A program made the translations under genes and the position numbers. Below are positions 12,910-25,193 of a DNA stretch of 64,000 nucleotides, piece after piece. Source of the DNA: Trichostrongylus colubriformis. Its lineage: Eukaryota > Nematoda > Chromadorea > Rhabditida > Trichostrongylidae. The stretch is from NCBI GenBank assembly GCA_963978905.1, contig OZ022260.1, positions 40,422,259 to 40,486,258 of the forward strand, written 5' to 3'. Position 1 is the stretch's first letter. Each line of letters opens with the position of its first letter. The notes under the pieces were generated by a model, which was not told where the DNA came from, made no database searches, and saw only the letters and a list, made by a program, of their open reading frames with translations.

Positions 12910-13540
12910 TGGAGCCGTCATGCTTGCTGCAAACTTTCAGAAGCTTTCTTCTCCTCTATGATTTGTTTGTAAAACTTCGCCAACCATTTAGCAGTATCTC
13001 TGCACCGTCATTTCTGGTTGCTTTCTTTGGTTTGCTCTTCCCTTACCCTCTTCAATGTCACTCACGGCAATCTTCTAGACAGTGCCGAATGATGGGAAAT
13101 CATAAAGGACGGTTGCATGATTAAGGCCTTTTCAGAAACTTGCTCGAAGTAGTCACGCCATATTTTCAAGGGATGCTGTGGGGCTTTTCGTTATCTTCGC
13201 TTTGACGACGAATTTCGTGAGTCATTGAAAATACCGTTCCCCGCGCCTTCGATGTCTTTCGCAGTCCATTTCAAAATGAGTGGCATTGGCGGCAGAAAAA
13301 GACTTCTTTGCTGCAGTTCTTGTTCAAGACGATTTCGTCAGCTTTCGTCAGTGATGTACCGGAGAAGAAGTTGAAGGGGTCTTCTCTCTCACATACAACT
13401 TTTTCGCAGACGTAATATGCCAACACCCATGCTTGCATGCCAGTTTACTGCCGACATTGCTTCGCTACATAAAGTTCATCATCAGAGCGCGGGAGCTATT
13501 TGCATCGAAGGTGTCTTTGATTTGTCGACGAGGGCTTTAT
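12910..13540 (-). pseudogene. Non-LTR retroelement fragment, linker/RT N-terminal region
   Basis: Read on the minus strand, the sequence gives KIWRDYFEQVSEKA and then, after a one-base frame change, NHATVLYDFPSFGTV. This resembles the segment just before the first RT motifs in nematode RTE-type elements, where a short helix precedes NHPTVPYG-like residues. The stretch has several stops. It is a scrap rather than an element; the identification is tentative. Confidence 0.35.
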
Positions 13541-13544
13541 GAAG

Positions 13545-14150
13545 AGTGACGCTCAGCCAAAAGAGAGTACTAGAGGACATGATGCCGATGTCTCCTTTTT
13601 TGATGACACTGCCAACAACATTTATAGAGATAATCCCTCAACTTTCTCTGAACACAGCTTTGTTGAAAATTTAAATACTTCTCTGAGGTTTTCACTCCGC
13701 ATTCTGGGTACCTACGGGATGCCTCTATCCTTAGCTAAAAACCCTTTATGGAAATAAAAGTGTCACTGTTCCTCGGAAGTTTCTATAGCGCGTTTTCGCA
13801 AGAGTATCAGCCATCATAGCATGCTCTGAATTTCTGACCACTGAATCACTTCTAACATCGAACCAACGCTTTGTGTTTTTTTTTTCAAATAACGCTCCTA
13901 ATAGGAATTCGTATTTGTATTGTACTCAATCGGATTTGTATCAAATTCCATGCCATCGTAGAATCTCTAGTGAGTAGATCATATCTAACCAGCATCACAT
14001 AACTAATGAAAATTTCCCTTCCAATAAGTTCTCCAGGCTCAAAACACCGTTGACGTCCTCGCAGGTGTGGACGTTCTTATTATGTAGTATCATACATAGA
14101 TAACGTATAGTGTATGTCGGTAATCCTTTAACAGTTGACATTTGTGCCAT
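13545..14150. other. No recognisable gene
   Basis: No motif, transposon end or RNA gene is seen. A short plus-strand frame (13539-13757) has no recognisable content. Confidence 0.3.
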
Positions 14151-14430
14151 AGGGCTCCAGTTCACGAAAAGAGCAGCTGCTGAGGAGTTTACGAAGCTGC
14201 TCATGTCTTTTTTCTGAAATTTTCTGCAATTTCTCCACTGCCCAGAATAATGCAATCCGATATCTGTACGGTATCTATATCATCATCACATCCAAGAAGC
14301 TATGCACAACAGTGTGTATCCATCAGGGGTGGGACTAGTAAAGTAGGCGGGGTCAGTGTTGAGAGGTGTTATGGCTTGTCTTAGCCCTTTTGTGATAAAA
14401 CGCTACAGCTCTGGTCCAACTCAAGATATC
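14150..14430 (+). repeat. Detached fragment of block A
   Basis: The stretch from ccagttcacgaaaagagcag to gtgataaaacgctacagctc follows the same order as 42378-42620 (A2) and 54848-55095 (A3). Shared signatures include tctatatcatcatcaca and aagctatgcacaacagt. It is a partial fourth copy of the upstream part of block A, cut off at both ends. Confidence 0.6.
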
Positions 14431-14545
14431 GTTGAACACAATCAGTGAGCTCATGAGCTATCCTTTCCATCCCCTTCCATCTTTTCTTGATAAATGTGTT
14501 TTGCCCAAGCATTTTATTGCTCTGATAACGTTCAAAGACAGGTTA

Positions 14546-15889
14546 GGCAGCGTTCATGGTTTTGGAATTTCCGTTTTTGCGTTTTTGTGGGAAAAAGAAT
14601 AGATACGTATTGATTGGGAGAACTGTGTCTTTGCGTTTTTGTGGAAATGCGGAAAGCCTTAGATACGTGTCGATTTCCATGCCACGAAGAGACGAGAGGA
14701 TTGGAGAAAGGAAAGTGTGGAATTTGCGTTTCTGCGTTTTTGTGGAAATGCGGAATCGTGGATTGCGTTTTTGCGTTTTTGTGGAAATAAGGAAATGGAT
14801 AAAATAGGTATCGATTGCTTCGTCAGCGAACGTGGATGATAAGACAAAGCACTTTCCACGCTGAAGGAACAGATTGATCTCATACATTGCTTTTTCACCA
14901 TACAGTTTTTCCCTTCTCGTTCACTTTCGTGCTCTCGATCATTCGTCTTTGATTGGGGAATTTCGTCTGCTGTCACACTGTAGTGTGTCTTTGGGTGACG
15001 TGCAGGTGTTCTGAACAGCGTACCGGGATTTCATGTCAGCAGTGTTGTGTGAAGAGTAATAACGGCGAAATCAAGATCCTTGTGAGACTAAAACGATGTA
15101 ATACGGGCTATCACAGACTAGCCCCCCAACCCCCTTCATCATAGATGGTTTCTGCTTTTAGTGAGAATTTGTATCTAGTTGAAGATGCCCTAACTCGATT
15201 ATTTGAATTACAAGTTTTCCATCTTTATTACATACTTACCTTTATAAGTAACTGCCTTTATTCTTCGACGCTTATCCGTGACATGAGTGGACCAGCTACG
15301 TAGCCAAGATCTTGAATAGGTTGTAAATCAATCCTCTCGTGAAGTAACCTCACTCATGGGTGTCCTGACCTCGGAGTAATCATCGGAACTCTTGCAACAT
15401 ACCCGTGCTTAAATGAATTTTCAATAACGATCTTGAACAGATTTCAAAGATGTCTGGCTTTTGTGTAAGAAATTCTCAGGAATGAGAGTGGCAGACTCCT
15501 TCTGAATCGGTTCTAGATCGTAATTGACAATCCACCTTAGCACAACCGTGTGACTGTCGATTCTGGAGAGAAACTGTACTTCTAACAAAATTATGTCTGT
15601 ATCCCTGCACGAAAATGGCAGTTTCTCTTCAAAGTCGACTAAAAACCCATTTATCGAGTGTATATGAGCTCTTTCCGAACTCAAGAAAATGAGAGCAAAT
15701 AGCTCATCATCATCCATTCGACCGTTCGCGGATGATGAGCTTCGTGGTATGACACGCGCCGCGCACGTGGCTCTCACGCTTTCCACAATTCCGCATTTCC
15801 ACAAAAACGCAGTTTTCCCAATCGATACGTATCTATTCTGCTTTCCACGAAAACGCAAAAACGCAAATTCCAAAACTATGAACGCTGCC
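14546..15889. mobile_element. Foldback element with ~110-bp arms and GCGTTTTTGTGG repeats
   Basis: The left end GGCAGCGTTCATGGTTTTGG and the right end (its inverse, ending aacgctgcc at 15889) define arms of about 110 bp. These arms contain gcgtttttgtgg units and a gatacgta core. The left half carries about five copies of the GCGTTTTTGTGG subrepeat (14566-14780). The middle has no recognisable coding sequence. A smaller element at 51538-51914 has similar GGmTGCGyTCATA termini and its own subrepeats, so both may belong to one foldback class. Confidence 0.55.
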
Positions 15890-15964
15890 TCAAGAGGAGT
15901 TCGATTGTTTCATTCCTTCCACTCTTTGATACTGACCGGTGGACGTTTTCACCACGAAAGCTTA

Positions 15965-16265
15965 TCTTCTATTATATGAACCACTAACTTTGTGTGTCGG
16001 TTTGTCGGTAGGTTTGTCGGTAGGTTTGTTGGCATGTCTGTCCGTCCGCAAGTGAATGATTGTGATAAGGGAAAGATAGAGCAAAGCAACCGCTCTGAGT
16101 AGGGAGAGGGGTGTGCTGGCGTCTCACTAGGTGTCAGGGAGGTGAGATTGCATGCAGGTATGCTGAGATGTCGGAGGAACTTTACCGTTTGATTTAGACC
16201 GACCTAAGGGTGGGTAATGAGTAAATGAAATGTTTAGCAGGTCATGGTCGGCTTAGTTAGCTATC
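15965..16265 (+). repeat. Repeat H copy, internal-type
   Basis: Tandem GTCGGT(A)GGTTT-like units are followed by gtctgtccgtccgcaagtga, agcaaagcaaccgctctgag and, later, tgatttagaccgacc and gtaatgagtaaatgaaatg. The same order recurs 780 bp downstream in direct orientation. Class unknown. Confidence 0.5.
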
Positions 16266-16744
16266 ATATTTGCGCAGATGGTCGGAAAGGGCGTGGGGAC
16301 GAAAAAACGTAAAGGAAAAAGTGTTGCCAAGGCGTCGTGCGTGCCGTGACCGAACTACAAGGGTACGTAGACCAAAATTGCCCCCCCCCGGTGTCCTTGG
16401 AGGGAAGGCAGAGAAAATCGACCGCTCAGTGCAAGTGAGATTACTACATAATGTTGGAGTGTAGGGCCGTGTTTCTCTTGTTGTGGCATCTCCTGAGTCT
16501 ACGCAGGACACCCATAGCCACTGCCCACAGCCACTGTGCAAGGTTGCTGATCCCTCCGATTCGGCGCGTGCGCCTTTAAGCGGTGGATTTTGCCGATCAA
16601 CGATGTAGGTGTAATCGGGTGACAGTCGAGTATTACTGTACCCTTTAGGTGTCGTATCGGCTACGTGATGGAGGTAAGTGTTGGCATTCGCCGTGAACAA
16701 GTCCAGCGGTGGGGGTCAAAGGTATTCATGTAGGCATGTGGTTT

Positions 16745-17150
16745 CCCCTCTATTATATAAAGCATTTACTTGATGTTTGTATGTCAGTTTGTATGTCGGT
16801 ATGTATGTCTGTCCGTTCGCAAGTGAGTGATTGTGATTAGAGAATGATAGAGCAAAACAAGCGCTCTGAGTCAGGAGAAAGCGATGGGTGTTGGAGTATC
16901 ATTAAAAAGCCATGTTATCGTGTGATAGCACCTCTCAAAAATATAAACACCTATTTCGTATCTTCGCCATAATTGTGCGGCGCGCTGAGTTTGCAATAGG
17001 TGTCGGCAAACTGGGATGGCAAACACGTATTTTTAGTTGTAGGAGGAACAGTACCATTTAGACTAAACCGAGCAGAGGGTGGTAATTGAGTAAGTGAAAA
17101 CTGTTACAGGCTTTTCATCAAGTCATTGGTGGCTTAGTTAAAGTTTAGAG
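16745..17150 (+). repeat. Repeat H copy, second direct copy
   Basis: This is the partner of 15965-16265 in the same orientation: gtctgtccgttcgcaagtga, gagcaaaacaagcgctctga, then tttagactaaaccgagcaga and gtaattgagtaagtgaaaac. It begins with ccctctattatataaagc, an A/T-rich end also seen inverted at 2565-2585. The interval 16266-16744 between the copies holds unrelated G/C-rich sequence with a C9 run near 16381 and no recognisable gene. Confidence 0.5.
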
Positions 17151-18050
17151 TGCGTAAACAGCAGAAGGCGGATGGTGGACCTTACAAAGGGGTGTACGAC
17201 TCCACCAGCCCTTTCAGATTTCATTTTTCTATGAATGTTACTCACTCTTTACATACAGGGCGTCAGTAGTTATTTTTCTACTCCAGTGCTCCGCTCTTTG
17301 AAGTTGCAGTAGTGGCTCAGCCAAACTATATGAGTTTGCTTCCGTGTCGATCGACACATGAGGCTTAATGATCAGATCTGATCAAATTCCTTTACTGAGT
17401 CATGCCGGCTGTGGATCATGTGCGCTTCGGAAGAGCAGGCATAACTGCCACTTTATGCATATCCCAATTCTTTCGCTTTGAACAGTCTTCCATTTTCTTC
17501 TCCGGTCGAATGCAGCAAGTTGCTATCACTGCGGCTTCAAAGAGCAGCGAGGAGTTGCCTTTTCAGGATACCAGGAAAATTAGACGATGTATCGATTCCA
17601 TCGAGGAAATTAAATTCATTATTGATGAAATAATGCTTACAATAATGCCAAGTGTTACCAGGTGTATCTTTGATAAGATCTATGGTCGTAATGCCTATTT
17701 CGCTACCTATCGGATTGGATAAAATGAACTCTTCGCGGAAGGTATGCGTTTTGCCCATCTTGCTCAGCGTGCGTCAAACAATTGCCACATATCGCGTTGA
17801 AATCTTTATCACCGAGCGCTGATTGTCAGTGTTCATATCAATAGTGACGGCTGACGTTCGTAAAGAGTGTGTAAAGCACATTCATAGAAAAAATAAAGTT
17901 TCAAAGCAGCCCGGCGAAGCCGGGCCCACCTAAGAAGGAGGAGCGCCCGACGGCAGCTGGGCGATCCGACTGGTATGTCAAAAACCATGTCATTCCGATC
18001 GATACGGCTTTGATACGAAACGATAAGTATCATTCTGCTATAACGCTTAT
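17151..18050. other. No recognisable gene
   Basis: Overlapping open frames at 17402-17722 (plus, 106 codons) and 17537-17758 (minus, 73 codons) have ordinary amino-acid composition. I find no family match or second copy to support either. Confidence 0.25.
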
Positions 18051-18540
18051 TACTCTACACCTCAGTCATTCTTCGGTAACGTCGACCCTCGGAGGCGAGA
18101 GGGGGTCTCGACTAGGAGGCGGGAGAGGGCTATCCAAGGCGTCAGGTGTTATCCGCTACTACAGCTCGGGGGCACGCTTTTCGACGGGGATTTTGCCATG
18201 AATAATCTTCATAGGCCCATAGCTTCTATGTGAATAACTTTTTTTAAGGATTCTCCATCAACCATATTATCCCGGGTGTATGCAGATATGACAGCGAATC
18301 GCGTGGCCGCCCGCGGGGAGCGGCGCGGCGGGTGCGATTGCCAGTGGCAGGGCATGGCAGCCTTCACGCGAGGCAGTGTGGCATGGGTGGATGCGCAGAT
18401 GTGACGCAGCCACGCTCTGCCGGGCCACCAAGAGCAATCGATTCGCAAGTCGTACTGGTGGCGCCGCGAGTGATACGCCGCAAAGCGATTCGCTATCATA
18501 TCTGCACACATCCTATTATCCCTAATGCTGTCTTTGAGTA
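18051..18540 (+). mobile_element. Repeat C copy 2, split by a Mutator-like insertion
   Basis: Bases 18090-18273 follow the second half of C (ggaggcgggagagggc, tttcgacggggattttgcc, aaccatattatccc). C resumes at 18514 with tattatccctaatgctgtct. The 240 bp between are the element at 18274-18513. Confidence 0.55.
18274..18513. mobile_element. Mutator-like MITE, 240 bp, 9-bp target duplication
   Basis: The termini are GGGTGTATGCAGATATGACA at the left and the inverse of GGATGTGTGCAGATATGATA at the right, both continuing into AGCGAATCGC. The nonamer TATTATCCC flanks it on both sides (18265-18273 and 18514-18522). It interrupts repeat C, whose uninterrupted copies read straight through here. A 9-bp duplication is the hallmark of Mutator-like elements. 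The interior is a G/C-rich palindrome without coding capacity. A related element lies inverted at 33058-33295. Confidence 0.75.
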
Positions 18541-20430
18541 AATGTGCAGTTTCCGCATCTCTAGCTTCTGAGCCAGCACCAATGGTCATCATATAACGTA
18601 CGAACAGCGTTGGCACCTCAGCGCGATATTATTCCATAGTTCACGTAATTCATAATAAATCGGACGAATGGTAGTGATGATTTCTAGAGATCATAACTCA
18701 GCAACGAATTAACGAAAATGGACGCGCGAGGTACCGTTGGAATGAGTATGAAAAGCTCTTCAAAGTAAGGCAAAATAATCAATCCAAAGTAGTTCCTTTC
18801 CGCCGCACAATTTCAAGCCGTCCAGAGACCACATTCGCAACGTCATACTATTTCTATCGCTATCTGGCCAGAAACACGCGGATATCGGCAAACGTCCGAA
18901 AGAAGTTCACAAAGAGCATGCCCCCGCCAGAAGTACAGTGTACTTGTGGCATTCGAAGTTTGCGTCAGGCGACTATTCCATCGAAGACGAAAACCGCAGT
19001 AGGTGAAGCGTACACGGCGTAGAGTACTGGGAGCTGCTCGATGAAGGTACAACAGTATCTTCCGACCTACGTTCGTCAATTACGAGAATTGAAGGCAAAT
19101 GTCCAAAGTTCGCAGCGGCGGCGGTCACATATCTACTTCCAGCACGACAACGCGAGACCGTACATTGCAAGATCGACCAAGGCCGAGCTGCTGACGTACA
19201 GTTGGACCGTGCTTCCACACCCACGTACTCCCCAGACCTGGCCCCTTCAGATTTCCACCCTTTTCTCCCACAGCCAACGCCACTTGGACGGCCAAGACTT
19301 CAAAACTCGCGACGGCGTCAAGACGCATTCGGCAACTTCTTCGAGCTCCAGCCCCCGGCCTTCTGGAGCAAGGGCATCCATGATCTGTCTAACCCGTGGC
19401 AGAAAGTCATCGATAAAGATGAAGCATATTTCAAGTGAATCCCAATTGTCGTCAAAAAGTTGTACGACAATGATTAAAATTTGTCAATTTGTCCGATTTC
19501 TTATGAATCAACCTAATACATTTGCGTTCCCGAAGTAGCTGCTGCACATTTGTCCTGCAAAATAGTACACTTCAGAGTACATAGGAGCAGGTATTTTTCA
19601 AACTAATCATGGAGTAAACTACAAATGATCCCAATCTCTATGCGTCCAATTGGACCACCTTGGCCAACGAGTGTTCTGGTATCACATAGCCTTACCTAAT
19701 GGGCACTTGGTAAACTGACCGAAAGGTAGTGGAGCTCACTTCGCATAATTCTACATGCCGTACTCTGAGTTTACCAGATACCAATTTGAACACCCATCAA
19801 TCTACTGGAGCTCAGTTCAGCAGTCGAATCATTTCAAACCAACAAACCATCATTAACTGAATAGCTTTCCTTGCTGTGCACTCCGAATGTTTGAAGGCAC
19901 ACTCCAGTAGCCAGATCAGCTATTTACATTGCCGGACAGATGTAACCCTGGGAAACTGCCCACATTCACTTTTTGCTCCGTCACTGCACCTCCTCAGACG
20001 TAAAGCCTTCTCGTCCGTACGATCCTGTCCAGCCTCTCCAACGGAACCTTGAATTCGATGGAACATTCTCCAATGCGGCGTTCATATAGTAAAAAAGTTT
20101 CGTGAACAGCTGCAATACAGAAAAATAGGTCATGAAAACCCTATGGTGAAGGACACGTCAACAGGGCGAATTGGGCGATATCGTTGAATTGTGCGCGATA
20201 CTATCAAGCAAGGAGTCGTTTCCAAGAAGGAAACCTCGCTTTTTTTTAATCTCTGGTGAGCGAATAAGTGTCAAACTGAAACGAGATAAATCTGGTGATA
20301 CTTGATTATCTGAACCCTTCATCTGTCGTAACCAGCTGCTATCGAGCTGCATCTCCCACAGTTAATGTATTCGTACCACCTCCTCCTATACATAGCTGAC
20401 ACCAAAACTTCGTTGACACTCGAGAAAAAG
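18541..20430 (+). repeat. Block A copy 1, left part (split by a mariner relic)
   Basis: Sequence from aaatgtgcagtttccgcatc to 18638, and again from about 19530 to 20430, follows block A in the order seen at 42860-43930 (A2) and 55320-58140 (A3). Shared signatures are tttgtcctgcaaaatagtac, atgatcccaatctctatgc, catcaatctactggagctca and cacactccagtagccagatc. The interruption at 18639-19516 is a mariner relic. Block A continues after an unrelated insert at about 22005. Confidence 0.65.
18639..19516 (+). mobile_element. Mariner-like element relic, internally deleted (~878 bp)
   Basis: The right end is rich in the inverse of TTAGGTTGATTCATAAGAAA. The left end (about 18645-18665) keeps ATTCATAATAAATCGGAC, so ~25-bp inverted termini are visible. 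TA dinucleotides flank at 18637-18638 and 19517-19518. Coding remnants are on the plus strand: a helix-turn-helix part (HSKFASGDYSIEDENRSR near 18950-19000), a YWELLDEGTTVSSDL part (near 19025-19060), HDNARPY (near 19140-19160) and YSPDLAPSDFH plus WQKVIDKDEAYF (19220-19435). These lie in at least two frames. The segment between the EDE-type linker and the WELL motif, which holds the first catalytic Asp of the DD34D triad, is missing. It sits in block A copy 1. Confidence 0.8.
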
Positions 20431-22004
20431 AAAAATGCTTCTGGAAATTTCCCCAAGCACATACTGTAACAAGCATGAATGCGCATTCAGACATCCATAT
20501 CAAATTCATGCTTGAAATGACACTAAATTTATCTTCACTTTCGAAAAGAATGCCGCTTTTGCGATGGTGCAAAATGATACAGCCACTGGACAAATAAGGG
20601 TATCCAGCAAATTCAGAAAGCATGAAGCTCAATAATCTGATCCAGGGAGCAATTGGCCCAATTCTCCGAAAACATCAAACTGCTGTTGTCAAAGCTTATA
20701 AATGACGTTTCGTTTCACTTTGTGTCATGATTCAATGATAGAGTTGTCTAATCTCCACAGCTCTTTCGAAATGGCCCCTTCTTAGCCTGCATCCTCTGCA
20801 TCATGAGTCACACTTCCTGTGCTAGATATCGGGATTGTTTGTTGGACTTTACAGGTATATTTGGTGACCGCTTACATAAGTTCGCTCACCAATTTACACG
20901 AAAACATGATTTAGGTGACACGCATGGCGAGATGAGACCAGGCAAATTGCAAATTGGAATTTCGTCGAGTTCAATCTTCAGAGAAGAAGTTAAAAATGCA
21001 GTGATCCCTTCGAACCCACACCAGAACTTCACCATTCGTATTTCGCTTCAAAAAATGCTCCTTCTTCTTACGATGATGTCATCGAGACCATCACAGTAGG
21101 CTCAACGCTTCCTTCGAAGGTAGAACCTCGAGAAAAAATGCAGACGGAAAAGGTACAATCTTCTGAACGGATTAGGCAACCTACTGCAGTCTGATCGTCT
21201 CCACCTTCTGACGAAATTAGCCCAGTTTCGGCGACGTCTCCACTTGTGAACGATGTCTTCCTTATTTTCAACCAATGAACGAACTTGTACTCGCTCAGCA
21301 CCCGATTAACAATTCCAGTTGACACATTGAGCCTCACTGAAAGTCAGGCTCCTGAGTGATTTAGCGAAATTTGACTCTTCCAATAAAAAGCTGCATCTAT
21401 TCCTATGAAAGCGAAGCAGGCCCTTCAGTAATTTTTTCTGATGTCATGCAGGGTAGGATTCCCATTCAAATTATCAAAAGGCGCGAGGCCAGCCTAATTT
21501 TTGTGCGATTCTAGTTCTAGACAATGTCAGCTTTTTTCGTGGCTGGATTGACCTCTTTCAAGGCATTAGCATTATCATCCCTCCCTCCACTACCTCAGAA
21601 AGAAAGATACTACGAGAGTAAAATGGTTTCATTGGTGACAAATGAAAAGAGGGGAAAAACATGAGCTAGCTGTAACATTTTGCACCATAGCAAAAGCAGC
21701 GGAATTTTTCGAAATATGAGGATAATTTTGTTTTGTGATTTTGAGCTAAAATTTGGCGTGGATGAGCGAGTGCCGCCCACATTTGTAACACTTACTTGGA
21801 AGGTTCTTCGGACATCTAGATATGAAAGTTTTTGAGCAATTTATATGTGGCTGCATCATTATGCACCGCAGTGTATACGTATGCACAGTCACAGCGGAAT
21901 TATAATGGCAGGATAGGCATCATCAGAGACCGTACGAGCGTCGTTTATCGTATATCAAACATTCAATGAGCTCATTGGCAAGGGCGCAAGGGCAGTGGAC
22001 ACAA
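20431..22004. other. Insertion in block A1, unidentified
   Basis: Block A stops near 20430 and resumes near 22005, so about 1.57 kb is extra relative to A2 and A3. It is A/T-rich. I see no transposase or RT motif, and I could not find clear inverted ends. Confidence 0.35.
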
Positions 22005-22335
22005 TGAGCGTGTGGGTGGTGTAAGAGTGAACGTTGGTTCTTGCTCACCGACATCGAAGCTCTTCCCCACCCCCCTCCCCCCCAGGTTTGACTAAAGCAG
22101 TTGAGACGGATGCTTTTGCAGATGTCTTTTCTCTTAGAATTAGAAAATGTGTTCCAGCCTAAGCCTAAGGAGGGAAGCAGCCTCGACATCGAAGAAAATT
22201 TGCGTCCCTTCCCCCACTTTAACTGACCCAACATTCTCGAAAATTGACCGAAGATCTTCGAAAAATACGCCGGTATGTGATTGAAACATGTAGGGATGTA
22301 TTAATATGCACCAAATGATACCGCGATTTATACAC
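22005..22335 (+). repeat. Block A copy 1, middle part
   Basis: Signatures gacatcgaagctcttcccca, tgactaaagcagttgagacg, actttaactgacccaac and gaaacatgtagggatgta match 44100-44370 and 58290-58570 in order. It ends at gataccgcgatttatacac, where A2 and A3 have the TATA box of the small frame. The A1 promoter region is interrupted here by a 5.1-kb insertion. Confidence 0.65.
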
Positions 22336-22496
22336 GGGGTGCCAATATGAAAAAAGTGATTTTTTCCTCTACTGTAAACCCTACATTTGTCGAATTACAG
22401 CAAATTATGACAAGGTGCTTTTATCTCCAAATTAAAGAGCACACCTCATACTACCACTAAACTCCGTGAGAGCCTTCTGCACGAATAGGATCGGGA

Positions 22497-22539
22497 GTTT
22501 ATTAATAGTTCAACCGAACAACATTCTAGTAATTAATGA
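22497..22539. repeat. Direct repeat flanking the satellite segment, left copy
   Basis: The sequence gtttattaatagttcaaccg followed by aacaacattctagtaattaa recurs at the right side. There it is split by the mariner (25183-25193 joined to 26079-26115). The left copy is the empty-site form and confirms the TA insertion point of that mariner. Confidence 0.7.
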
Positions 22540-23429
22540 ATAATTTAATAATAATTACAAAATTTATTTAATTAGTCAATTAATTTAATTACCAGTTGGC
22601 TGGCGCAGATTACTGCGCGTGATTCATGGCGATGTTGAGCAAAATGGGTATGTTCGGCCTGATCACAGCGGAGCGGAGATTTCCTTCCCTCTGCTTTCAG
22701 CTGAGCTATTGAATTGCAAAAAAGCAGAGAAGGTGGCGTAATAAAAAAGCATTTTGGTATCGGTATACTTTAATCGCTTTGCATGGAACCCATTTTGCAC
22801 GTAATCCACATGAATCGCGCGCAGTAGTGTGCGCCAGCCACTACTGCGTTGGGAACTGGTCATCATTGGGAGCTTGGGTAGTTTGGAAATCGATAGTTTT
22901 GTATTTGATTGCATGGATTGGTAACAAATAGATCACTTGTTGAGAATTTAATTCGTACACATTGTTGGTAGGCCATATCCCGCTTATCGACGTTTATCGT
23001 TTTCGTAAACATGCTTCACTACTCAAAATTTAACATAGTCTAGCGGTCGATACCCAGTGTTGCTGCAAGTACCGCATAAGAAATTGATTCCGAGTGAACC
23101 GCTTGCTTTGCTATCACAAAAATAGGTTGTATCATGATTATCAATGAAGATCGCATTATCAAGAGAAACGCACTATTTTTTGGAATGCCAGGCATTCAGC
23201 GGTCGATCATCGGTCAGTGATATCAGAACATAAACAAAATATGTTCACCCGATGCCACTGCGCATCAGACGCTTTTGCTAAAGCGGTCGTACAATGTTAG
23301 CAAGGATTTCATCCCATCCAATTCCTAACGGTTCTTATCAGTCACCGTAAGCCGTTATCAGTTTCACTGAGGCTCCTGTATCCAACAGTACCATTGAGGT
23401 ACCCGCACCCTACAATACCTGCGAATATG

Positions 23430-25060
23430 AACATTCCACTGTTAGCCGCAGAAGCAAGCCGGCCTCGGTGACATTTCCCTTTCTCACGCTCCTAATCGAA
23501 GCTTATCAACCATTATCACTTTGGATCACCCACTATTAATGTCCCCGTCCCACCCTGCTCAAGACCCATGAGTGTCAGCGCTCCTGGATCAACGCGAAAG
23601 GCAAAACGAATTTGACGACTCTAGCCTTTTTACGCCCCTTATCGAATCTTATCAACCACTATCAGTGCGGGTCACCCACCATTTATGTTCCTGCCCCATC
23701 CCGCAAAACACTTATAAATGTCAGCGCTCTTGGATCAACGCGAAAGGCAAAACGAATTCGACGACTTTAGACTTTTTACGCCCCTTATCGAATCTTATCA
23801 ACCATTATCAGTGCGGGTCACCCACCATTAATGTTCCTGCCCCATCCCGCAAAACCCTTATAAATGTCAGCGCTCTTGGATCAGCGCGAAAGGCAAAACG
23901 AATTCGACGACTCTAGCCTTTTTACGCTCCTTATCGAATCTTATCAACCGTTATCAGTGCTGGTCATCCACCATTAATGTCCCCGTCCCATCCCGCAAAA
24001 CACCTATGGGTGTCAGCGCTTTAGAATCAATCCGAAAGACGGAACGGATTTGACGACTCTAGCCTTTTTACGCCCCTTATGGAACTTTATCAGCCATTAT
24101 CACTTTGGATCACCCACTATTAATGTCCCCGTCCCACCCTGCTCAAGACCCATGAGTGTCAGCGCTCCTGTATCAACGCGAAAGGCAAAACGAATTTGAC
24201 GACTCTAGCCTTTTTACGCCCCTTATCGAATCTTATCAACCATTATCACTTTGGATCACCCACTATTAATGTCCCCGTCCCACCCTGCTCAAGACCCATG
24301 AGTGTCAGCGCTCCTGGATCAACGCGAAAGGCAAAACGAATTCGACGACTCTAGCCTTTTTACGCTCCTTATCGAATCTTATCAACCGTTATCAATGCTG
24401 GTCATCCACCATTAATGTCCCCGTCCCATCCCGCAAAACACCTATGGGTGTCAGCGCTTTAGAATCAATCCGGAAGACGAAACGGATTTGACGACTCTAG
24501 CCTTTTTACGCCCCTTATGGAACTTTATCAACCATTATCACTTTGGATCACCCACTATTAATGTCCCCGTCCCACCCTGCTCAAGACCCATGAGTGTCAG
24601 CGCTCCTGGATCAACGCGAAAGGCAAAACGAATTTGACGACTCTAGCCTTTTTACGCCCATTATCGAATCTTATCAACCATTATCACTTTGGATCACCCA
24701 CTATTAATGTCCCCGTCCCACCCTGCTCAAGACCCATGAGTGTCAGCGCTCCTGGATCAACGCGAAAGGCAAAACGAATTCGACGACTCTAGCCTTTTTA
24801 CGCTCCTTATCGAATCTTATCAACCGTTATCAATGCTGGTCATCCACCATTAATGTCCCCGTCCAATCCCGCAAAACATCTATGGGTGTCAGCGCTTTAG
24901 AATCAACCCGAAAGACGAAACGGATTTGGTGACATTTGGCTTCCGAGGCTCCTTATCAGCCCTTATCAGCTGCTATCCCTTTCGGTCCACCACCGCTGAG
25001 GTTCCCTTGGAACCCCCTATATCACTTGTAAAATTCAGCGTCCCAGCTTTGCTGCGACGC
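23430..25060. repeat. Satellite array, 146-bp monomers with trimeric higher-order pattern
   Basis: The phase mark TCAGCG occurs at 23575, 23721, 23867, 24013, 24159, 24305, 24451, 24597, 24743, 24889 and as tcagcg at 25035. That is ten consecutive spacings of exactly 146 bases. Monomers fall into types by the text after the mark: ctcctgg (a), ctcttgg (c) and ctttagaatc (b). The order is a,c,c,b,a,a,b,a,a,b, so the right half repeats as 438-bp trimers. Edge monomers diverge and share ggtgacattt instead of gacgactctagcc. Because 146 is not divisible by 3, the open frame across the left units is not coding. Confidence 0.9.
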
Positions 25061-25079
25061 GAGATATGAATTTCGTGAC

Positions 25080-25140
25080 AGACGGACAAACACACACACA
25101 CACACACAGACACACACACACAGACATACTAAGCGAATTA
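25080..25140. repeat. CA/GACA microsatellite at the array edge
   Basis: Runs of cacaca interrupted by gacac and followed by gacatactaagcgaattata close the satellite. The GACA-type tail followed by an A/T-rich end is like the repeat H ends elsewhere in the window. Confidence 0.6.
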
Positions 25141-25193
25141 TATATGGTAGGATTTAATGATTTAATAATTTAATATGTAATAGTTTATTGATA

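Noticed and set aside
16257..16700. 147-codon minus-strand frame
   Set aside because: G/C-rich stretch between two repeat H copies, including a homopolymer; no motif or second copy supports coding.
17402..17758. Overlapping frames on both strands (106 and 73 codons)
   Set aside because: Neither has a recognisable motif or a second copy in the window to compare with.
23572..23916. 114-codon open frame with repeated residues
   Set aside because: It lies in the 146-bp satellite; the period is not a multiple of three and the frame closes in later monomers.
23430..25060. CRISPR-like regular repeat
   Set aside because: There are no unique spacers; whole 146-bp monomers are tandem, and the window is eukaryotic.
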